Shown: positions 1 to 10,125 of the stretch, in pieces
Numbering within the stretch: position 1 is the stretch's first letter
How the letters are laid out: each line of letters starts with the position of its first letter
Assembly: GCA_964304625.1 (NCBI GenBank)
Contig: OZ199840.1
Span: 8,184,001 to 8,248,000 of the forward strand
DNA length: 64,000 nt
Direction: 5' to 3'
Source of the DNA: Kudoa neothunni
Taxonomy: Eukaryota; Cnidaria
Notes under the pieces: model-generated
Database searches by the model: none
Told to the model about the DNA's origin: nothing
Seen by the model: the letters and a program-made list of their open reading frames with translations, nothing else
Position numbers and translations under genes: made by a program

Positions 1-122
1 CCGGTATCGTTATTGTAGACTTGGAAAAAATTTATTTTGTGAAACTTTATCCATACTTGTTGATCAAAATATATTTTACGATTAACTTGCCTTCAAAACG
101 AAATTAACTGATCCACTATTAG

Positions 123-3100
123 GATGCTATGAGCAAGAATAATGGCGACTATTCCCACATCGCTCAAAACGAAAATTATGTGCAAAATTAGTCGGTAAAA
201 TGCCGTATTTTTTCACATGTATGTAACTTGTTTAGTTTATGTTGTGATTACATCAATGGTACGTCAATTTTGAACGATGAGAACAATGTAACTTTTATTG
301 AATGTTAATTTTCTGTTAACATAACAAAACAAAATGCGACAGAACCAAAAATTTTTTACCAACTGCATCGAACTCGTGGACACCTATCTACAAATAGGTT
401 TCACTGAAAAATAACGAAAATCTACTTTTTGATTTTCTATTAGCTTCATCAATAGCATCTGATGAGGTGATTCAAAAGTGTAACGATGCTGATTCTTTTC
501 GATACTATTTTGTGTTGGAATTTGTTAAATTTTTTGAATCCAACTACGAAAATCAAGAACAAAAAAACCGCGGAAAAATTGCTCCATATTATACGCATCT
601 TATCCTCTGGTATCACCATCAATTCCACTTATGTAAGTTTGAATCTCGATCAACTTATTGTTGCATGTGTCACTTAGTACACTCAAATAATAAACTATTT
701 CTGCGATTTCCTTGCCAAAAACTATGCTTGTACATTTTTTTAAATTTAACAATTAACTAACACACTGTAGTGGATATCCCAACCTCCAAAACAATTTATT
801 CAAACGGTTTTGACTATGATTTCAAATCTTCCTGAATTAACCAACGAAATACAAACATTTGTGAGTGGTCACCTACATTGGAGACACTATTCTAATCCAT
901 TTTATTTAGATCGATCATTCATTGTGTGATATCCATTTCAATGTGGGGATATTGATGAGGTTTCTTAATTAAAACACACATTTTTACTGGTTCTACGATA
1001 GGAGCGAGAAGAGCTAACGGAATCCAATTATTTTAAATCGATCAACGATTCCAATTCCAATGCGATTTATGTAGTTTTATTTTGACTCCGAAAAACATTC
1101 ATTTAATAAAATTAACCTAATATAAATAATGTCGACTCATTTTTCTAGGTACTGTTCATAAATTTCCTACGTCAATCATTCCACACTCATGTCTTGAAAA
1201 CACTTCACTACATCAAATCGTTGAATCAGCTTGCGAAATACGATTTCAGCTATGAATTGGACCTCGACGATGTCAGACTCGATTGGAGAAAATCAACACA
1301 TTTTTCATTAATATCACAAAAAAATATCCATTTCACCCTGAGGACTGCCTATTCTTTGGATTGCACTCTCACCTCGGAATCCCTTTTGCAAGTCTCTGTT
1401 TCTATCATTATCTTCTTGAACTGCAAAATAATAAATACATTAATCATTAGATGGTCATCGTATATTTCCAATCGCTCTACTCGAATATTTCAATGTAGTC
1501 TTCGGTTTCGATTGTGCCGTTGCCAAGGAGTGTCTTCTTCAATTGGTAGTTTTTATTACTATTGGGTATTTGATTAAGACACCACCTCTCTAGATTAAAT
1601 CAACTTCGAACGATGTTATTGCACAAGCGTATTCCACTATTGTCTACATTGAAAGCAGTAACCAAACAAACTTACCACAGGCTAAGAAAGGGGTAAGTTT
1701 CTAACAATCTATTATGCTTCTTTATTTAAACTTTAATTAATCATCACGTTTCTACATCAATATATATATATATATATCGCTTAAACGATTATAATTTTTT
1801 CGTTTATAATGATTATTTTTAAATAATAATTTAAAACCCGTTAAATTTAAAATATCAAGCTCACGCAACAATAATTTCATAAAATCTGTATTTCGCTAGA
1901 TATATCTCAAATTTACGTCAAAGATGATTCAAGTATTTTAATTGAAAATATCTGATTTAATTATCAAATATTAAAATACTAATAATCATATGAATGAATT
2001 AAATTATTTTTAGCACTTTAAAATATTTTTTTCTAATTTATTTAACTCTACAAATGTAAATACAAATAGTATTTTAGTTTTTTCACGTTATTTATTGATA
2101 ATGTTAATAGGCCGGTGGTACGTACATTAATTATTTCATGTATTAAAAGGGTCTCTCTTATTTTAAATGATTTTTAAAATTATATAATGTTAGGATTACT
2201 CGCATTCGACAATTTATAAGCACAATTACCAGGATTAAATGAAAAATAAAAAGTCAAGTGTGGATCGGTCGTACGTATCTTTTTGTTCTGACCGCTTGAT
2301 GAAATTAAATGTTTTCTTTATCTTTCTACAACATTTAAACAATTGATAGGTTTTTATAGGTATCTTAATACGACATCTAATTAAAAAATTAAGGATAAAC
2401 ATAGGCAAATGTTTTAAATATATAGTAGTGTGGTTATTATGGTGTCCCCCTAATTCATGGTACCATAGTACATCATAGTACAGTAGGTAACCGATTTTCC
2501 GTAGCTTCAGACTTTCTTCCCTTAAAATATTATTTTAATATTTTAAATCATATATTTGATTTATATGTAGATTTTAAAAATTGAACATCGGAAAGTGGTT
2601 TTTTCCTATTATTAGCGCTTACCCCGATTTTCCTTAACTTTTCAGTCATGGGCGGATTTAGTGGTGTGTCTTTTTTTACATTTATAATGTCTGGAAAATT
2701 TAAAAACAGGTAAAATAATAAAACTGAAATACAAATTTATTGATTTTTTTAAAATATACTAAACAGGAGTGCAAAAAATTATTTTTCGTAAATTTAAGCT
2801 TCCTTCTATTTCTATTCTAGATATCATCTTGATTAGGAAAAAAGATGTATTTTTATCTTCTAAAACTGGCTTGGCTTCTTCGGAGAGAAGAAATTTTAAA
2901 CAGTGTTCAAATCACGATATCAATATTTTAGTATATGCTGAGCGAATTATTTGAGATAAAAAAATTGAACTATCTTTCTAATGATATCATGCATGAAAAG
3001 AAACCAATTAACAAAAGAGTTTAACCTAAGCGTAATGATGACCCATGATTGATTTGTCTTTAGTCAACGCGTTTTCAATATACAAAGATGTACTTAACCA

Positions 3101-4329
3101 CTTAACCATTCGAAGAAGATTAGACGCACTTTTTCTAATGAAATTGCAGAGAAACTTTATAGTCCATTGCTAATGCGGAATTCATCAGATGGGATCATTA
3201 AGAGGAAATCACTAATTCTTCAACAACTTAACAAAATTCCACCTATTAACGTAAAGCTTTCAAGGTGTGAATATTGTGAGTGGAAAAAGGACAAGCAAAC
3301 AACAAAATGATGCCAAATTTTTTATAAATTTTATTGTTCCAATGCACGCCTAAGAATATATTTTAAATTTATATTATTCCGGTATATTATAAAGTTTGAG
3401 ATTTTTCTAATTCTGGCGATAATGCATAATATATGTTAAGAAAGATGCTCAAATGTCTACGACTTATGCCGCGAAAGTACGATGGGGATTAAATTAGAAT
3501 GTTAATGCTTATTTTACGGAGATAAATTAATTAAAATTAGTCAATACTTAAATATCGTCTTTGGAAAAAATTTTAAAGTTAATAAATCCAATAAAATAAT
3601 TGGGGTATTTTTGACCCCCAAGACTTTACACGTACATTGTTTTTTTGATCCTTACAGGGTTAATATTTATTTATGTTATATGTAGAGTTGTGTGTAATAT
3701 TTTTTCACATACACATACGCGCAAAAAGTACGTACCGTTTTCCCTTTCTCAAATTCTCAAGGGGATTACATATGACCGATCTATTACTGCATTTATTTAT
3801 ATGTTGTTTAATAGTTGAATTTCGTTTTTGAAAAACAAACAATGAATTGTAAGAGGAATTGTTGTATGCTCTGTTCTGCTCTAAGCGAAACGTTGTTTAC
3901 AGATATTTATACGCGTCACCGTAATTTTGGCCGAATTAATACAATCCAACTAATCAAAAACATATGCTTATAAATTAACTGTATTTTTTTCATATGAAAA
4001 AAATCTATAACATTGAATTTAAAAAGATGCTTCTTCTTAACAATCTATAACATTGAATTTTAGAAAACCTCATCCACCAATAAAGCCAACCTAGCAGCAA
4101 AAATGAACAAATACATCCCTGACCTAATCTATGCTATTGAGAACTACGAGAAACAGCTCATTGTGTTTTCAGAAAAATACCATGTAACCCATACATCACC
4201 ATCATAACGATAAACAGATTAACAATCTCTATTTAATAGATAAGCCTGACAAAAAATCTGAAAAATAGCACCGCTAGAGATTTTAAAATCAATCTTAAAA
4301 AACTCTCTACCGCCGATCCACCATCTTAG
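123..4329 (+). CDS. FANCI: FANCI, Fanconi anaemia group I protein (3' part; 5' end outside window)
   Basis: FANCI pairs with FANCD2 as the DNA clamp that is monoubiquitinated in interstrand-crosslink repair. Exons I can join in frame: 123-179, 343-397, 444-676, 771-860, from 910, 1002-1070, from 1149, about 1493 to 1690, 4064-4183, 4240-4329. The translation follows the human C-terminal half in order: SSIASDEVIQKCND, then QFIQTVLTMISNLPEL, YELDLDDVRLDW, PIALLEYFNVVFGFD. The last two exons are the best match: KYIPDLIYAIENYEKQL and STARDFKI against human PIPNLIFAIEQYEKFL and STSRDFKI. The joins at about 940-1000 and 1400-1490 and an exon expected between 1692 and 4064 were not resolved. A piggyBac fragment lies in that 2.4-kb gap. 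The human lysine-rich tail after STSRDFKI is nearly absent; the protein stops about 14 residues later. Identification of the last exons is strong; single boundaries are less sure. Confidence 0.8.
3063..3350 (+). mobile_element. piggyBac-like transposase, C-terminal fossil
   Basis: One frame reads VNAFSIYKDVLNHL and continues, in a second frame, with EIAEKLYSPLLMRN and then CEYCEWKKDKQTTK. This is the usual order at the end of a piggyBac transposase: the NAFxIYK helix, the EL..L..P...R segment, and the first cysteine pair of the C-terminal zinc ribbon. A change of frame and a stop inside the ribbon show that it is dead. No terminal repeats were found. It lies in the unresolved FANCI intron region, so it is probably an intronic insertion. 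DNA transposon, TTAA-targeting family; assignment rests on motif order alone. Confidence 0.5.
4002..4060 (+). repeat. 19-bp direct duplication next to a FANCI splice acceptor
   Basis: The 19-mer AATCTATAACATTGAATTT occurs exactly twice, at 4002-4020 and 4042-4060. The second copy runs directly into the TAG acceptor at 4061-4063 of the FANCI exon at 4064. The first copy is followed by AAAAAG and makes no acceptor in the same place. The repeat contains CTATAAC and ATTGAAT, which could act as branch-point sequence, so the branch region may have been duplicated. Confidence 0.7.
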
Positions 4330-4416
4330 TAGCATTATTAATGTGTTACAATTGTCCACATTCAGTTATATTTTTTTATGCGTGCGCGTGAATTAATTTT
4401 CTGGAATAAATTTGTA

Positions 4417-5925
4417 ATGTCTTTCAACGTTATTAATATGGAAGGAGGTGTTCCCCTTTTCTACGGAGAAAGGTGATTGTGTGTGTGTGAATTTTTATGT
4501 CGATTGAAACGTTATTCCGCGTAGAATATTGTTCAATCAAAAAAATGTGAAGGCCTCTTTCTCTCGGCTCTCATCCCACTTACATTAAAGGTTCCTATGA
4601 TGGGATGGTCTATGTGACCAGTACGCTGGTAAAGTTTCGGTCTAGCTGGTTTTTACCGACTGACCACAATTATTTATTCAGATCGCTTTCATCAGAAAAC
4701 CTCGAAATCACGATGTACTAACGTCATTTTCTGCTCTTCAGAGAAACATCAAGTCTATGGATGTGGGATTTGGAGATGGAACCTGAAAACTACAATTTGA
4801 TTTTTTATTTAGATTGGTCAACCATTGCTTGGGTGTAACTATCTTAAAATGTGTATTATTCCCGAACCAGGTTGGTATAACACACAGCTGATATTAGGCG
4901 CAGTTAAAAAAAATTTTTTTATTCCTTTTTCACTATTAAGGTGGTGGAGCTATCGGAGATGTTATTGTTAAAATGGAATTCTATGATGGTGGCACATTCG
5001 AATGTTTTAAGGCGCTAAAGGAAAATATTCGGAATTTGAGTGATTAATTTTCTATTGCTTCCAGTGTGGATTTACACTTCAATAATAGTTGGAGTGATTG
5101 TGATGATCCGAATATTGCTCGTACAAATATACCACATCAACCAGTTTGTATTTTTTTTATTTTAACATAATTGTTGCGTTTCGCCTATTCGGTAGTCAAT
5201 TTTCAATCCTTGGATAGGTCCTGACTATGTTTATGACCCTCAAGCGGAAAATTTTAATCCCGATCATCCTTTCGTACTTTCATACAGTTGTTTTTGTATT
5301 TAGAATTGTTGAATCACTCTAGATTCCTCAATACCAAGCTCATCCGAATACTCATCCGGCATATAATTTTAATTGTATTGTTCTGAACTTTTATAGACTA
5401 TTCTATTTCAAGCTCCTCCCAATTATAATCAGGTTATCTGTTTTATTAATTGTATTTTTACCAACTTTTGTAGAATCTGATATATCAGTCGATTCCAAAA
5501 TATAATGTGACATATTGTTTACATTCGATTTTGCTGAATTTTTATAGGTTACGCAGCAGCAGCAGCAGCAGCAACAACCTCCTCCAACATATATTCAAGC
5601 ATATTGTTTACTACTACACTAATTTTTCTAAACGTTTATAGAATATTCCATACCAAGTCCCTCCAAATTATTATCCAGTATTTTTTTGTTACGAAATTTT
5701 TGCTGAACTTTTGTAGAATATTCAACTACCACAACAAATCCCTCCCCAGTTTGATCCCGTATGTTTCGAAATTAAATATTTTTGATGATAGTTTTTCAGA
5801 ATAATCAAGATCAAGGCCCTCAACAACATGATCCAGTAACCTATTGTCCGGGTTTTATTATATAATCATTTTGGGTGTAATTTTTATAGGATCTTAGATA
5901 TCGAGGTCCGACACAACGCCAATAG
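4417..5925 (+). CDS. WBP2: WBP2-like protein: GRAM-type domain plus PPxY tail built of micro-exons
   Basis: WBP2 proteins carry an N-terminal GRAM/PH-like domain and a C-terminal tail whose PPxY motifs bind WW domains of YAP/TAZ and NEDD4-type proteins. Start at 4417 gives MSFNVINMEGGVPLFYGER (exon 4417-4472), aligning with the family's EGGGVIVNNTES start. Next come exons from 4525 to 4628 (YDGMVYVTSTL), 4682-4762 (SFSALQRNIKSMD), 4813-4870 (IGQPLLGCNYLKM), 4941-5039 (DVIVKMEFYDGGTFECF). These follow the order of the GRAM segment GTVYLT..., [32 protein letters not shown]. The tail is a run of short phase-0 exons with APPNY, PPPTY and VPPNYY motifs, ending at 5925. Two places do not join cleanly: a frame change near 4555-4600, and the join at 5039/5065, where the more protein-like frame needs another phase. 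An AATAAA lies 13 bp before the start codon, and FANCI ends 87 bp upstream. Confidence 0.75.
5323..5925 (+). repeat. Tandem array of duplicated micro-exon/intron units in the WBP2-like gene
   Basis: Exon starts lie at 5323, 5397, 5474, 5548, 5642, 5717, 5800 and 5890, spacings 74, 77, 74, 94, 75, 83 and 90 bp. From the second on, the exons run 5397-5432, 5474-5506, 5548-5598, 5642-5677, 5717-5758, 5800-5835 and 5890-5925: 36, 33, 51, 36, 42, 36 and 36 bp, all divisible by three and all phase 0. Introns share similar ends (CTGAACTTTTATAG, GCTGAATTTTTATAG, GCTGAACTTTTGTAG). Peptides share a pattern (TILFQAPPNYNQ, NIPYQVPPNYYP, NIQLPQQIPPQFDP). The exon at 5548 has a (CAG)6-CAA-CAA glutamine run and seems to use a GC donor; the exon at 5323 has no clear donor. 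The regular spacing and shared intron ends point to repeated duplication of one exon-intron unit. Confidence 0.75.
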
Positions 5926-6827
5926 TCGGTCGTTAATAATCAGTAATTAATTGTTCGAATTTGTTACCTTTTTGAAAACAAAGATTGTCATTATTGGTCA
6001 ATGTTTTGAAGTGTTTGCTATTTTTTTCTTAAAACTAATATTCTCATGAAATTTTTCATGTCCCTTTGGAGGGTTGGTCTAAAAAAAATTGCTTGACCAT
6101 ATAAAATTGTTCGATACTAATGCTATGGCCTCTAGAGTTAATCTCATCTGAGTTTTAAATAAAATTAAAATTGCGAGTTCACTTGATCTATTGTCCACAA
6201 TGTAGTAAAAATTTTGGGCTCATATTTGTATAGATTTTTTGTCGTTAATTATAAGATTCTGAGTAAAATAATAAGTAGAACGTGGGCTCGTATAACCTTT
6301 ATCAGATATGAGACTTCAATTATTATAGGAAATTATACGTTTTTAATCAATATTATTAATTGTTAAGAAAACCTAGGTGTATTTTACAGTAGTTAATGCG
6401 TTAAAGTAAATATAACAATAAGATTAAAGTGTTCTTTGAGAGATAAGTTTGATCTTAAAATTTATCATAAAAATAGTGATCGTAACAATTTACTGTATAT
6501 CTTATTATTTACAAATTAGTCAATTTAAAATTTACACAATATTATTCTGAGATTTTGGAGTCGTTTTTTTCTCGATTTATAATATTGAATTTTTTGAATT
6601 TCTAAACGTATTGAATAATTTTATAGCTAAATTCAAGATTTTTTGATATATTTAGTGATTGAAAAATAGTGAATTGTTTCAATTATACTATAGACATTTT
6701 TTCACCAATTGCACGTATTTCATCAGTCTTTACCTTGATGGTGATGTAATAAGTGTGAGACGAGAAACAATTTTTCTATATTAATTATTCGTATACCCAA
6801 AAACATTCTCTATATATTTAACCCTCT

Positions 6828-6896
6828 AACGATTTTTTGGTGTATTACATCCCAAAAATCGTTAGATGTACGTTTTTCGCATCATTAGAGGGTTAA
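6828..6896. mobile_element. 69-bp piggyBac-type MITE, two inverted ends almost back to back
   Basis: Starts TTAACCCTCTAACGATTTTT and ends ATCATTAGAGGGTTAA, an inverted repeat flanked by the TTAA that piggyBac elements target and duplicate. The left arm continues with TGTATTACATCCC, like the ends of the piggyBac copies at 33.3, 34.4 and 43.4 kb. Hardly any internal sequence remains. Confidence 0.65.
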
Positions 6897-7835
6897 AACT
6901 GATATAAAAATTACGTAAATTAGAAAAAGGGGCGCTATGGAACTCCAAACACACCTATGGCACGAATTGTAGAATATATATACATATACTTGCGCAAAAG
7001 CCCCGCTTCACGTAAGCTTTTTTCCCGACCAAATAGATAGAATAAAGCCTTGACTTGAGTAGGCCAAGGTCACTTTAAGTTTAAAGTAAATTAAAAGTGT
7101 TTGGACAATTAGAACAAAGATTACACAAATAAAGTTTGATTTATTTAACTAATATATAAATGGTGTAAAATCTAAAAAAAACATTTATTACCTTGTTTTT
7201 GAGTATAAAGTGAAATATTACGTCATATTTTAGAATCTACTTCAGTACTTTTGTGTGGTTGAAGGTTTCAAGCGTTTTAAACTACTATAATGAATTTATT
7301 GAGATGTATTATCTATCAAAATGTTTGTAAAAACTAGTAACAACCACAAAACGTTGGAATTATGAAATCCTTAATAATGCTCACTTCAACACATAATCAC
7401 CCTCGTTTTTTAAGATCTAATGTTTATCCGAAACTCGCAGTGACGAGCACACTGGTTGCAAGTTGATCTAGAAATACTGTATTAACATTTAGAATAACGG
7501 CCTAGATCAAATATTGAAAATCATTTGTGTATTTTAGATATTAAGAAAAATTTTTATGCCATTCAATGTATGATGGGTCGTAGGTTGCCGTACATTTGTG
7601 CTAAACAATAAGGAAATATTTCCCAATGTCGGTGGGGGTGTGGAAAATCCTGACCATTGATACAACATGGATAATGGTGAGATAATTGGACAGTGTAGCG
7701 TATATGGAAGAAATCAATACCTCGATTTTTGATCTTGTTTACTTGTAAGCGAATATGAATATTATAAAAAATACTAAAAACACTTATTAATTTATATAGA
7801 AATAAATACAAAAAACATTTAACGTGATTTTTATC

Positions 7836-7873
7836 CAATAGAATCGGAATGGTTATAATTCCAATTCTATTGG
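7836..7873. repeat. Short inverted repeat (hairpin)
   Basis: Two arms of about 16 bases with one mismatch face each other across six bases. No target-site duplication or family resemblance was recognised. Confidence 0.55.
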
Positions 7874-8701
7874 CGCGTTTATAATCGTATGTCCCTTTTT
7901 TTAAAAAAACCTAATATAATATTGATTAATGTTGTACTTATATTATTTTCCGTTCATTCGCCCGTATACACAAAAATCTTTCCTAATGAAGGTTGGATTA
8001 TCAAAAGTTTCATTTGAAACTGTTTTTGACGGAATGAATAATTAAAAATGTTAATTTTTAAGTCCCATCGATAAATTAAATTAGATCTGACCGAACATAT
8101 TTTAATTTTAACGAGGAAAGAAATATATTAACTTCTTTCAAATTTTAATGTGATAAGGAGGTTGTTTTAAATATTATAAGCAGTTTCCATTAAAAAATCA
8201 AAACATCTGAAAAAGGTTGGGAAACATTGCAATAAGGGTTCATACTCGCCCTTCTTCGTCATTCCGAAGAGACTGTGAAAAGTTGGTTACCTAGTAGATC
8301 CCAGTACCCACATTCTTCCCTTTGAACAAGGATAATGGCTAAAACAGAAAAAAATGATAGATATAGCAAATAATAGATTTTTGAAATATCTCAATGCTCC
8401 ACATAGCGTCATTAAAATTAGAAAGAACAACTACTCTACCAACTCTTCAAATACTACATCAAATAATTTAAAATGTTGGTTTTAAGAATTACATATTTCA
8501 TCGCGTAAAAATATAGAAATTCAGGTCACTAGTATTTTTTTACGCAAGCGCAAAACGTGCTAAATTAGAGTTGCCGGTGCTTATAACCCGTGTAAAGTAT
8601 TTTGTATTGCTCGATTGTTAGCTCGAGGGTAGCACTATTTGGGGATTAAACGATATATATAAGAAAAAAAATAAATACCAAACTCTAAAAATTTACCCAA
8701 T

Positions 8702-9975
8702 ATGAATCGCCAATCTATCCGAGAAACATATAAACAGTTGGTTAACGATGCCAAAAGTATTTTATAATGAAACCACTAATTTTCGAACGTTATCAATTAC
8801 GTTTAGAATATGTGGAAGAAAATGATATGGATGGTGTGGTACAGATTTGTAACAAAATGAAGAAAATCTACAATGAAGGTATTTTGTTATTCATTAGATT
8901 ATCTAGCATATAATCATTAGTCAAATACACACGAGAAGCTATTTTGGATATTACATTGATGAATCATTTGGCCAATTTCAGCTACAAAAAAATACAAACC
9001 ATCGAAACCAACTTTATATATTTTGACCCTAAGGTTTTCGTTCAGAAATTGGTAATCACAATGGATGATTTTATGTTATATGTTATTACTGAAATAGTTG
9101 GAATGTGACAGAGAGGCAATACGAGCGGATTTCTGTAAGGTGGCGTATGTTCCTCCAATTCCTTTTATGTAAATCGCTGTGTGGTTCTTTTTAAAGTGAA
9201 TGAACACTCGATTAGTCATGTCGATAATAGTATAATTGGTGAGAACGAAAAACCTATGAGAAAAAGGAGAAGCATTCACCTAGATTCGAGTGGAGTCACT
9301 AACGAATTGATTAAAGTTTCCAAAGTACATGGCCACGAAGTGGATAGCAACGTGACAGACGAAAATAATTTTTCACTTAATATTATTCGGATATACGATA
9401 TGATTAAAAATTATGTAAAAGGTAGTGAATATGAGTTGTGTGTAGTTTGTTGATTTATGGCTACACTGTGCCACACATAGAAGGACACATTCCTGTGTAT
9501 TTATCAGATGTGCTGGCAAGAGCGAAAGATTTTTCCCAAGCTGTGGATTTTAATTTTTGTATTGCGTTTTTAGTCAGAGTATTAAATTTTTTAGCTGTTT
9601 TGAAAACAACTAAATTTTTGCATTAAGGATGGTCGAATCAAAATGAAAGCCCAATCAAACGATGCGTCAAATATCACTTTGGGTAAGATTTTGATAATAA
9701 GTTATTAACTGTTCAACTTGCGAATGGATTAACGAACTTTACTGTTTAAAGAACCATTGGAGGAAGAGCCGAGTTCAGCCCAGACAAAATCCACCATCTC
9801 CTCTGGTAATGAAGACCTCAAAAAGTCACAATACCAACAATTGGTGCTGCCATTGTGCTATGACACATGGAAAGTAATTATTTTCTCTTAAAATTGTAAC
9901 ATAACTTTTCTACCTCTACTAATTCTATTATTAATTATTTTTATATAGGAACAGAAAAGGGACGGGAAGTCTTAG
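8702..9975 (+). CDS. NSMCE4: NSE4 (NSMCE4), kleisin subunit of the SMC5/6 complex
   Basis: NSE4 bridges the SMC5 and SMC6 heads and acts in DNA repair and chromosome maintenance in the nucleus. Nine exons join in frame: 8702-8756, 8807-8878, 8921-9051, 9098-9134, 9197-9421, 9481-9578, 9628-9682, 9752-9873, 9949-9975, giving 273 aa. The N-terminal kleisin part reads YKQLVNDAKKYVEEN, then REAILDITLMNHLANFS and FDPKVFVQKL, like human TREAVLDAHFLVMASDL and FDMLRYVETL. The Nse4_C domain reads HIPVYLSDVLARAKDFSQAV and NFCIAFLVRDGRI, like human SFFDFVVDPHSFPRTVENIF and HVSFIIRDGFARI, followed by the acidic EPLEEE and QYQQLVLPLCYDTWKEQ. Introns are 42-75 bp. The linker (residues about 100-175) is basic and diverged, as usual in this family. 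The length is somewhat short (human paralogues are about 330-385 aa). It ends 150 bp from the NCKAP1 stop on the other strand. Confidence 0.85.
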
Positions 9976-10125
9976 TAATATGTAAATATAAATATAGCAT
10001 GACTAATTTTAAAAAGTTTTCAGTAATAAAGTCTTCGAATTCTAATAAAATTTATAATGATAAAAATTTTTTCGAAGGATCTTGTAATTATTAAGACAAC
10101 AGCAGTGTTTTTTTCGCATTCATAT

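Larger units (their letters stand above)
5926..8701. other. Intergenic region, WBP2-like to NSE4
   Basis: AT-rich spacer with no recognisable gene. It holds the piggyBac-ended MITE at 6828-6896 and a perfect-looking hairpin at 7836-7873 (CCAATAGAATCGGAAT facing ATTCCAATTCTATTGG). Open frames in it are short, low in complexity and show no family signature. Confidence 0.5.

Noticed and set aside
5604-5804. Plus-strand 66-codon frame within the micro-exon array
   Set aside because: It reads through introns in another frame from the phase-0 exons.
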